From contig JAHNUO010000009.1 in assembly GCA_019787685.1 (NCBI GenBank), positions 1,240,001 through 1,304,000 on the forward strand: DNA of 64,000 bases, given 5' to 3'. The notes under the pieces were generated by a model that worked only from the letters and a program-made list of their open reading frames with translations, did not search any database and was not told the origin of the DNA. Of the stretch, positions 55,814-64,000 are shown piece after piece; positions within the stretch are counted from its first letter, which is position 1, and the number at the start of each line of letters is the position of its first letter. This stretch comes from Chiua virens. Its lineage: Eukaryota; Basidiomycota; Agaricomycetes; Boletales; Boletaceae. Made by a program: the position numbers and the translations under genes.

Positions 55814-58431
55814 TTCCATCCGGGTCTATTCAAGGATAGTAGAATGCGATCCTGAGCAATCTGGTAACGTCTCAATTGAACCCATCTGTGCTGATCTGCC
55901 TCTCACAGCTGTCGAACTTGTGGTACCGCATGCCGAAACACAGGAGCAAGATGATCCGGATTGCCCCAACACATCTCACCCACTACACTCACCCTCCTCA
56001 GGCACAATCTCTCTGCCACTGGATGTACTCATGCATACATCAATCCGGACGCTCTCGGGTCCATCACCATGACCAATCCAACCACCTTCGCCCTCTTCAG
56101 ATACGTCACAACCTGACTCGTCCACCCCATCGCTCTCACCATCGACCATGCCAGCCTTGCCACCTCTGTCACCTTGGATGACTATGAAGTTGCCACCGAT
56201 GAACCTCGCACCACCACTCACCCATCCGTTGTGTAGTACCAGATTGCAGCTCAGCAGATCGACGTTTTCAGGCTATGACAAAATGGCCAACCTGGGCGCA
56301 TACTCTCATCCCACTCACTTCCCACTCACCCACCTGGCTTAGCACAACCACCTCACTTGCCTCCAGAAGACACAACTGTTTTATCACCACCGGATCCACC
56401 ATCATCACCATCCGTTCACAATAGCAGCACACCGGCCATGTCACCAAAAACATCTATCTGGATAGCTCGGATCATGTCGGATCCATCACCACCCGCATTG
56501 CCCAGTCGGTCTCTCATCCCTAAAGCTGTCCCATTGCCTATCACATCCGAACCACTGTCACTGCATTTACAGCCATATCTGAGGATTTGTAGTATCTTGC
56601 CGGGTCAATCGGTTTCCAGCTGGGTATCGAAGCTAAACGCACTCTTCTGCACAGTTCCTATGCACCATGAAGTGCGCAAATTGCAGCCACTCTCATTGCC
56701 CTCGTCCTTCCTCAACAAACTGCCATCTCTGCATTTACAACTGTATCCGAGGATGAGCACCTCACCGGTTCAATCGGTTTCCGGCCGTGTATTGAAGCTA
56801 AACACACGCTTCCGCACAGTTCCTATGCATCATGAAGTGCACACATTGCAGCCACACCCATCACCCTCATCCTTTTTCAACAAACCACCCTCACTGCTAT
56901 TGACCTCGCCCCTCATTTCCGCAACCATGCCACCACCCATCTCATCCGAGCCGCCACCTCTACGTTTACGGCCATATCCGACAACCCATACCTCACTGGT
57001 TCAATCGGTTCTGAGCTGGTTATCGAAACTACACATGCCCTTCACTGCTCTCCCAATCCGTTTCCCTCTCTCTCAATTTTACACTAATGCATGCGTCTTT
57101 TCATTTCAGTTTATGCTTCAGCCGTCTCTGCCCACATCAGGTTTATTTGGCGACCCGGCCGACACGGTTCGGTCATGTTTTCCCTTCGACCCGGGAATCT
57201 GACTGTTTCTTTTTTTTCACTATCATCGAGATGCCCTCACCCTTTCTCCACAGCATTATCTGGATGACTGGGAGGTCATCAGATATGGCCTACCCAGGGG
57301 GGAGGGGTCTACAAGACCGCCTCAGGTTCCACACGCAACTTTTCGCATTTTCATAATTTCAGTCATTGAAATCATTCTTTTGATATCTGTTTCGTCTCTG
57401 TTTCATCCCTGGTATTCGTCCGGCAGATCTCTATCTCACCCTGGGTTTAGTCCGGTGATCGATCATTACTCATTGAACAAGAAACCATTGCAGAAAAGAA
57501 AAGAATACCGTATAGAAAAACCAACACACAATCGTATAGTCCATTCATTTCTTCTACCACTCAATTCACCACTTCATTATTGCAACCATCTAGAATTCGT
57601 GCCCTCATCCGCTACGTACCACTTCTGCTCTTCGAATGCGCATAGGCACAATGCACTTTATCCGGTCGTATCCGGATCGTTTCCGGATGTTTTTTTAGGT
57701 ATCACAAAAGGGCATCCATTGCAGGTATAGACCCGAAAGATGCACAATGAAGCCAAGCCGAGTCAGACACTCGCCAATTGGTTTCATTTTGTTTTTCTCT
57801 TTCTTATCATCTCCTTCACATTCAACCATGCAGTTCTTTTCTTCGTATTCGGATCACACAGTGAGCAGCGGATAGCAAACTCAGCCGACCGGATCACATT
57901 GGATCACACTGGACACATGCAGACAAGCAGAATTCACAGCAGGACAATTGACGCATACCAGAGATGCTATCACTGTGATGAACACGAAACCATCACACAC
58001 ACTTCGCATCAGCAGATTACAGCCATCCTTCATCCATTGTGCCTTCATGCGCAAGACCATAGACAACAGACACACAGAAAAGCCATGCGTCACACTGTCA
58101 CAATCACTATCCAATCCTGTCATTCGCAGATCATCATCACTGCACTGCTATCACCAGTCATCATTGTCGTTCCTGTCGTTTTCAGGTCATCATCACTGTG
58201 CAGTCACCATCACTCTCATTGTCATCATCATCTCTGTCATCATCTCTGTCGTCGTCTCTGTCATTACTATCATCACTCTCATCACTGTCATTGTCTCTGT
58301 CGACGTATCTGCCACCCTTCTGTATCCGAACCCATCCACTGCCATCTGCAACTGTCACGTTGAACCACCAATCACATCCCCATACACATCAGGCTGACTG
58401 GGGACAGTCAGCATCTAAAGTCCCCGTCGGG
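55814..58431 (+). other. Internal non-pol region of the gag-only element
   Basis: A stretch at about 56010-56130 reads T-G-C-T-H-A-Y-I-N-P-D-A-L..V-H-P-I-A-L-T-I, which resembles a retropepsin with the D-T-G Asp missing. From 56570 a ~165-bp unit is repeated about 2.5 times (shared CGGTTCAATCGGTTTCC and CACAGTTCCTATGCA), so the long frame 56357-57202 is largely repeat-driven. 58170-58310 is a CATC/CTGT-type simple repeat. No RT or integrase motif in any frame. Confidence 0.5.
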
Positions 58432-59047
58432 TGTAGGGAATAGGTATTCCCTGTGCTCGCATAGCACGTTTCCGCACCCTGTCGTCACCCTGATCCTGAT
58501 CCTGATCTGTCTGCATGTGCGAACTCATCCGGATTGCTGTATCCACGCCCGTTTTGCCTCGGACTCTTTTATTTTATTTTTGATGCTCCTTATTCATACT
58601 TAGCATTGGCTAGACCATGTCACGCAGCCCTTGCAGGGACGTTCGGGTGCCTCTCAAACTTTATACCATATGAAAACCTTCTTTTTATTATTATCCTTAC
58701 TTAGGACGAGTCTGAGGGTATTCCTGAGGACTATAAATTCACTGTATTGACAAAATACAGTAGCTTTTGCCCGTGTGCATCTGTCTCACATCGTTTTTGG
58801 TCAACGTTCATTTTCTCTCGCTCTCCTCGTGTTTTATCAATCCGGATTCGGACTGCCGTGTCCGCCTTTCTATCCATTTTAATCCGGATTCGCCCCGGAT
58901 TCATCTCAGACTACTCAAAAACCATTATTCGTCGTTCACCAACTCAGTGTTGTCCCTGGGTCAAACGGAATCAGCATTCCTTCACCCTCTTTTCTATTCC
59001 TTCAATCCCCCTGAGTATTGCACTACAGCCAGGATATATTACCTTCA
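58432..59047 (+). repeat. 3' LTR of the gag-only element (616 bp)
   Basis: Same ends as the left copy. It has an extra segment after ATCCGGATTCG (about 58845-58886) that looks like a local duplication of the ATCCGGATTCG motif. Confidence 0.85.
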
Positions 59048-60300
59048 GCGTCATCTTCAGAGAAGATGAGGAGGTCGTCCATGTAGATGTCAAGCCATCC
59101 TTCAGTAATCATATTGCAGAAGGAGTCATTTATGAAATGTTGGAACATCATGGAAGAGTTTGTCAGTCTGAAGAACATGACCGTAGGTTCGAAGAGGCCA
59201 TGGTGCATGATGAATGTGGCTTTCCATTGGTGTCCATCTTTGATACGGACATTTTTGTAGCCCCATCAGACATCAAACTTGGTGAAAAGCTTGGCTTCCT
59301 TCAGCTTATTGACAAGGTCAGAGATGAGGGAAAGGGGGTAGGTGTTCCGAATGGTGTGTTCATTGACATAGCAGTAGTCCTGACAGGGGTGAAGTTTGCC
59401 ATCCTTTTTCTTGACAAAGAAGAAGGGGGAGGGCCTGTGGAGAATTAGAGGGGCAGATCTTACCGTTTGCAAGGTATTCATTGATAAAGTCATCAGTGGC
59501 CTTGCGCTCATCAGGTGACAAGGGGTAGACCTTTCTGACCTTGGGTTGGAAGGTGTCCTTCAGGTGGATCTCATGATAACATGACCTAGAGGGGGGCATC
59601 TGGTTGAAGGGTTCCTTTGTGAAGACAGATTTGAATTCTGCATATTCTGAAGGGAGAGTGACCATGGCTTTGGTAGCCATGGCCACAAAGGTGGTAGCAT
59701 TGGTGAGCTTCTCTGGTAGAGTGGTCCGAACACAGTGTTGACCCACACACATGATGCAGTTCATGGAGTGTTGCATGGATTGGGTCATAAAACGATGCCC
59801 AGTTTCAGTGCCAAGGTAGTTGTAGATCTTGCCATCCCAGATAGGATCAACATTGATATGGTGGATCGGGAGAATTGGCAATGGGTGAGCAAGTTTGGTG
59901 GAGTGGCAAGGTTCGTTGGTGGTAACAGGGGGAAAGTCAGGTTCAGGAGTGGTGATGGTGATGGTTTTGGCAACCCAGTCGATAGTTGGATTGATCGCCT
60001 TGAGCCAAGGGAGGCCAAGGATAACATTTTTGGAACCATAGTGAATAATGTGGAACTTAACGGATTGGAGTACTCCGCCAAGAGCAATCTGGAGGGTGGT
60101 GGTGAACTTGATATCACCATTCTTGTTTGAGGTGGAGTCCATGTTCCAAACTGGGATGGGTTTCGAAAGGCACTCCTTAGGAAACTTGTTCTTCTGGATG
60201 AAGTGCTAGTCGATACAGTTGATCCCAGCTCTGGAGTTGATGAGAGCACAGGTATCAATGTCTTTCAAGGTAGCAGTTGCATTCAATCTAATTGGAATTT
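59048..60300 (-). pseudogene. Gypsy A protease and reverse transcriptase
   Basis: Retropepsin remnant A-L-I-N-S-R-A-G at 60224-60248, where L-I-D-S-G-A is expected: catalytic Asp to Asn and Gly to Arg. Then V-I-L-G-L-P-W-L-K near 60015 and the RT lead F-T-K-E-P-F-N-Q-M-P-P..Y-H-E-I-H-L. A shift near 59430, then [16 protein letters not shown] (first RT Asp intact), G-L-F-E-P-T-V-M-F-F-R-L-T-N-S and Y-M-D-D (about 59090-59070, intact). The gene is broken at 59048 by the gag-only element. A CAG-to-TAG stop lies at 60207. Confidence 0.85.
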
Positions 60301-60349
60301 GCATGGATTGACACACTAACTCAACTACTAGTACATGGGTACAAGATTG

Positions 60350-61585
60350 GAAAGATACTGGCGTGGAATCAGTCTTCCTCCTTAAAAACCCATGATGGGT
60401 TCAGGGGAGTTCAAGTTGACTTTGTTGATGCTCATAGAGTTATCATCATCGTCCTCTACCTCCTGCAAGGCAGGGATGGCTTTGGCTTTGGCTTTCCAGA
60501 CCTTCTTGTTAGGTGCGGAAGTGGAACAAGGGAAGTTAGTCATGAAGACCAGGCAAGAGGAGGTGTGATGGCCAGGTTGGCAGCACTGGAAACAGAGGTT
60601 CTTGTTAATGCAGATAGAAGTCCACATCCATAGTGTTGGGATCTCATTCCTTTTTATGGGAAGGAAAGGGAGAGTCGTGGAAGATGACAGCAGCAGCAGG
60701 CTTCTTGTTGTGATGAGTGATCTTGTCTGTGCGTTCCCACTGCATCTTGAAATGGATGGCTTGGGTGTACCACTTGTTGATGGTGGTGGGTACAGGTGTC
60801 CATTCCCTGGATCCTGCGCATAAGCAAAGGGGGAAGGCCAGCAGCAAAGAAGTTGATCAGAACTGAATCCAACCTGGTGAGGGTGGCGGTAGGCAACCTT
60901 GTTGCAGAATGAGGAGATGTAGGAGGGGACATTCTCATTGTGGGTTACCCAAGTGGTAGAGAGCCAGGCAATGGCATTGCCCTTGGTGTCATGGTGTTTG
61001 AAGTCCTTTCAGAACTCTGTCTGCCAGTCAGTCCAACTCCCAAAGGAGCAGAGGGGAATAGCCTTGGCGTGGAATGTATTGGCCCAAGTCTTAGCAGATC
61101 CTGCTAGTCATAAATGAAAGGGTGAAGGCAACACATTTGTTATCCATGTCATAGATGAGGTCATTGACAAAGAGATATGTTGCTATGCCATTGAGCCAAG
61201 GTATGGTGCGGTCGTAGGACCTGTTGAAGGTGGAGGGTCTTCCAAGGCAAAGCTTGACGGCTTTACTAGCCATGTGGCTAGTAGATGGGGTAGTAGGCGG
61301 TGGGAGTGGTGCTGGAGTGTAGATGATGGCTGGGCCCCCAGTGGATTGATGCTGGTCCAGGAATAGGGTTCCTCGGGTTGTGGGTGATGCAAATGAGACA
61401 AGACTTGGTATATCAAGTGAAGTAGTAAGACGTTCAGCCAGTTGCTGAGTTTCATCTTCAGAGTCAGAGTGGTTGATGTTGATGTCAAGGTCATTCTCCT
61501 GGTATTCAGCAGAAGAAGGTGAGGGGAATTCCAGGTTATCATCAGATAATTTGGACGAAGGTGTATTGGACAAGCAGGGGGTCAT
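60350..61585 (-). pseudogene. Gypsy A gag
   Basis: ATG 61585 (MTPCLSNTPSS), acidic Ser-rich N-terminus, a capsid segment L-G-R-P-S-T-F-N-R-S-Y and W-L-N-G-I-A-T-Y-L, then several frame changes (61090, 60950, 60650). Zinc knuckle C-F-Q-C-C-Q-P-G-H-H-T-S-S-C (CX2CX4HX4C) at about 60595-60553 in frame 60627-60382, ending just before the protease. An upstream extension of the same frame to 61768 runs into the LTR and is not likely to be translated. Confidence 0.8.
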
Positions 61586-61648
61586 CCCGAAGAAATGGTG
61601 GGCAGCTACTGTGCAGTGGCAGGCTGAGGACACTAGTCTTGATCTTAT

Positions 61649-62771
61649 GTTACGATAGTCCTGGGTAGGGCCTAGTGTAGATGCAAAAACGCTAAGTACC
61701 AAGTGGCTGCAATAACTCAAACAACCACCACTTGGTATATGGCATGCTGAAGAGTTCAAGAGGGTCACTGGTCAGCAGATTGCTACCAGTGAGACAAGGT
61801 AGAACTCAGGCATTGCTGAGAGTGTCCTGTTGGGAATCTATACCTGAAGAACTGAAGACTTCCCCTCATGATCGGGGTGGACCAAGGAGCTGGACATTGG
61901 TCGCAGCGACGAAGGGTGGCTTAGGTTAAGCCCAAGGAGGAGCAGTGATACTAGCTAGATTGCATAGATCAAGACTGGAGAGTACAAGTATCACTGCACA
62001 GTATTTATACCTGTTAGAACAGACCAGTTCCAAAGGACCCGGTTGTCCCGAGGGCAGAGTCACTGCTCTGGTGACTTACCTGATGGTGAAGCTCAAGATG
62101 ATATTGTGGAGAATGGAGAGAGAGAAGATTGTTATTCTGTATATACAGTAGAACATGTTTATATATGTATGTATATGAGACAAGACCCTAAGGTCAGCTC
62201 AAGTGCAGGGTTATGTGCGATGAAGCACCTGCGCATTTATTCTGGTGAAGGTAATTCACAAGGAGTGTCAATGACTGCTCAGGCAGAGTAAAGGATGTAA
62301 ATGAGTTAATTATCAAACTGTGGAACTATCCCTCAGTTTGCCATGGTATATATACTAGATACATGTAGCTGTACACTACTGTATAAGGAAAGGCCAGTAG
62401 GTAAGCATAATTATGAATAGTCCAAGGTATCAGCTACATGAGGTGATGGTGATGCAGAGCATGCGATGAAGTCATGGCATTGACCAATTGGATATGATCC
62501 GGATGAGTCAGGTTAGGAGTCACAATGAGTCATAAAGACTTGAGGAGTGCATGAGGCATCAACTGGAAGGATCTAGTGTGCAAGTACACATTGTTAAAGT
62601 GTATAATGAAATGGAAGCACATGGAGATTAATAACATGCTTGGAGGGCATGTTGTAACCCTAGACAACAGGGTAAACACATGTCATGAAAAAGTAAAGAG
62701 CATGGAAATCGTGATTGTAACACGAGCGTAGTGAAATCAAAGTAAAGAAAGAAAAGAAAAAACAAATTGTA
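61649..62771 (-). repeat. 5' LTR of the family A element, disrupted
   Basis: 61649-62011 matches 39574-40371 (without its insertion); 62727-62771 matches the last 45 bp of the LTR (GTAGTGAAATCAAAGTAAAG). The middle ~345 bp is replaced by the F repeat. The outer flank TTCACCCTCTAC resembles the polypurine tract side of other copies, so this LTR may be a recombinant. Confidence 0.65.
62012..62722 (+). repeat. Family F repeat (LTR-like), copy 2, 711 bp
   Basis: TGTTAGAACAGACC start, GATTGTAACA end, the TG..CA form. The first 150 bp match 17658-17810. No target duplication is visible, in line with deletion of the host LTR's middle. Confidence 0.6.
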
Positions 62772-62841
62772 ACATTCACCCTCTACATGTGTGTTACTAG
62801 CCTCTTGATTTCAACGTTCAAACAGCACAATAACTGTGTAA

Positions 62842-63880
62842 GTGATCATTCCTGCATTTATTTCTAGTTCATTATACAATTATGCTAGGTACTTCAAGCA
62901 GATCATTGAAGCACTCTCAAGCCAACTATTTTATTCAATATATGTCTTGTTTCCACCTGGCACAAATACCCCATTAAAGATCCTTCACAACCCAAAGTTT
63001 TCCCCATACTTTCACAACACAATTGGTGCAATCAACAGTAGACATCTCCCCATCAGACCAATGTCCCTCATTCGCTCAAATTATCGGAATTACAAGGGTT
63101 TCCTCTCACAAAATAGTCTTTTCATCTGTGACTTCAACATGAATTTTATGTATGTGTTATTGGGGTGGGAGGGCTCAGCTACTGATGCCCAGGTGTACAA
63201 GGATGCAATCACCTCCAACCTTGAGCTCCCACATGGGAAATACCTTCTCACAGATGCAGGGTATCCCCTCTGCAAGCAACTCCTTGTGCCATACTGTGGG
63301 GTGCATTACCACCTTGCTGAGTGGGGTCACACAAGTGTCCAGTAAGTCTGCCTTGTTCAATTATTGGATATCAATAATTTTTTTACTAACTACTTGAACT
63401 AGCCCATCAAACAAAGAAGAATTGTTCAACCTGCAGCATGCATCTACCAGAAACATGATTAAACATATCTTTGGAGTCCTCAAGTGGCAGTTCTGAATCC
63501 TCCATCTCCCAATGGAGTTTCCTATGAAATTTCAAGTGAGAATCCCTGCTGCGCTATGTGCCCTGCACAACTTTATCCGTTTCCATGATCTCAACAATTA
63601 CACTGCTGAGGATTTGGACTCAGACTCTGAATTAGATGATAATGATGATAATGGTCAGGGTAATGGTAGGCAGGAACACGCTGCTGCTGCTGCTGATCAA
63701 GACTGTGATGCCACTGATGATGTGACAGCTTACTAAATGCATGACAACATTGCCCAGGTGATGTGGGAGGATTACCAGAGGATTTTAATGCAATGCAGGG
63801 AGCACCATGGGCAGGCTGAGGACTCAGATGCAGACTTGGACATTACCAACAATCTTTTAGATGAGCTCGATCTGTTGTAG
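62842..63880 (+). pseudogene. PIF/Harbinger (DDE_Tnp_4) transposase
   Basis: An exon begins near 62868 after TTTATTTCTAG. Conserved blocks: A-R-Y-F-K-Q-I-I-E-A-L, then K-F-S-P-Y-F-H-N-T-I-G-A-I-N-S-R-H-L (first Asp of D-x-x-H changed to Asn, 63025-63048), Y-R-N-Y-K-G-F-L-S-Q-N, G-W-E-G-S-A-T-D-A-Q-V (second Asp kept), L-L-T-D-A-G-Y-P. Intron 63342-63403 (GTAAGT, branch CTAAC, AACTAG). Then L-F-N-L-Q-H-A-S-T-R-N-M-I-K-H-I-F-G-V-L-K, where the catalytic Glu is Lys (63461). One-base loss near 63420, TGA near 63494, TAA at 63734. The tail I-A-Q-V-M-W-E-D-Y-Q-R and stop at 63878 are in the same frame. Inactive. Confidence 0.85.
63342..63403 (+). other. Intron in the Harbinger transposase (62 nt)
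   Basis: 5' GTAAGT, branch point CTAAC, 3' GAACTAG. Located between G-H-T-S-V and N-K-E, a usual intron-tolerant gap before the E-containing block. Confidence 0.75.
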
Positions 63881-64000
63881 CATGATTATTCAAATTGTAG
63901 TTGTGACCAATCAATTCAATTGTATCATCACCATTGTGCATGCAAACTTGAACAACTTGAAGTACAGGAAAAAATAACAGACAACTGTGATACAGATGGA
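63881..64000. other. No gene recognised
   Basis: 3' flank of the Harbinger pseudogene; no terminal repeat recognised before the window ends. Confidence 0.4.

Larger units (their letters stand above)
54579..59047 (+). mobile_element. Non-autonomous gag-only LTR retrotransposon, TSD GCGT
   Basis: Two LTRs (54579-55152 and 58432-59047) of the same sequence with about 3% differences and one ~42-bp extra segment in the right copy. GCGT flanks at 54575-54578 and 59048-59051 (AGCGT if the last A of the LTR is counted). Internal 3.28 kb has a gag-like ORF but no RT, RNase H or integrase. TGGAGCCCACCGCGAGG directly after the left LTR is a plausible tRNA primer site (TGG start). Excision restores Y-M-D-D-L-L-I-F-S-E-D-D-A-M-H-T-E in the host RT. 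CpG-rich and little decayed. Confidence 0.85.
39574..62771 (-). mobile_element. Large Ty3/Gypsy family A element expanded by nested insertions
   Basis: Minus-strand order from the right: 5' LTR (61649-62771, disrupted), gag, protease, RT to 59048; 4.47-kb insertion; RT end and RNase H 54578-54007; 1.73-kb insertion; 52275-52229; ~8-kb insertion; RNase H end and integrase 44221-41892 with a solo D LTR; 3' ORF 41860-40800; polypurine tract; 3' LTR 40757-39574 with its own insertion. Excising the insertions gives a single collinear Gypsy of about 7 kb. Junction checks are given with each insertion. The outer flanks do not show a clear target duplication. Confidence 0.8.

Noticed and set aside
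56357..57202. Longest open frame of the window (281 codons)
   Set aside because: It runs through a ~165-bp tandem repeat inside the gag-only element and has proline/serine low-information content; another frame there looks more protein-like. Not called as a gene.
58198..58443. Serine/leucine-rich frame
   Set aside because: Simple CATC/CTGT repeat translated; not a gene.
61649..62771. Clean target duplication for the whole family A element
   Set aside because: Flanks CCATC (39569-39573) and TTCAC (62772-62776) do not match; the 5' LTR is rearranged.

Overview
The window looks like a heterochromatic, gene-poor stretch of a basidiomycete genome, most likely Agaricomycetes. Three things point there: the introns that can be placed are 49-72 nt with GT..AG ends and CTRAY/CTNAY-type branch points; the mobile elements are typical of mushroom-forming fungi (chromodomain Ty3/Gypsy, Helitrons with a DUF6570-like N-terminus, pogo/Fot1-like and PIF/Harbinger DDE elements, a Crypton-type tyrosine recombinase with a GCR1_C-like tail); and no bacterial-style operon is present. 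I find no convincing cellular gene, rRNA, tRNA or CRISPR array.

Layout. 1-465 is the end of an LTR of family A. 2.0-4.4 kb holds worn LTRs of families D and E and a deleted Copia element with a 127-bp LTR. 5.7-9.4 kb is Gypsy element D1 (minus strand). 9.4-10.7 kb is the 3' end of a family A element followed by a second family A LTR in inverted orientation. 12.6-16.5 kb is a decayed Helitron. 20.3-21.1 kb is a fold-back element. 22.2-24.3 kb is a pogo-like transposase with one intron, followed by a solo LTR. 34.2-38.6 kb is Gypsy D2, followed by a Helitron fragment.

39.6-62.8 kb is best read as ONE family A Gypsy element on the minus strand, blown up from about 7 kb to about 23 kb by nested insertions: a 428-bp insertion in its 3' LTR; a solo D LTR (TSD GGTAG); an ~8.0-kb unit with a Crypton-type recombinase gene and an unidentified second gene; a 1.73-kb hAT-like non-autonomous element (8-bp TSD GGCTTTGA) that carries its own solo D LTR; a 4.47-kb gag-only LTR element (TSD GCGT) sitting in the reverse transcriptase; and an F LTR in the 5' LTR. 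Removing each insertion restores a collinear Gypsy reading at the junctions checked. The window ends in a PIF/Harbinger pseudogene.

How it works together: these are layers of parasites, not a pathway. Almost every old element has lost catalytic residues through C-to-T or G-to-A changes at positions that would have been CpG, consistent with cytosine methylation and deamination. The gag-only element remains CpG-rich and its LTRs are nearly identical, so it is the youngest layer. The least explained item is the ~8-kb recombinase unit and its partner gene. All homology calls are from reading motifs by eye; no database was searched.
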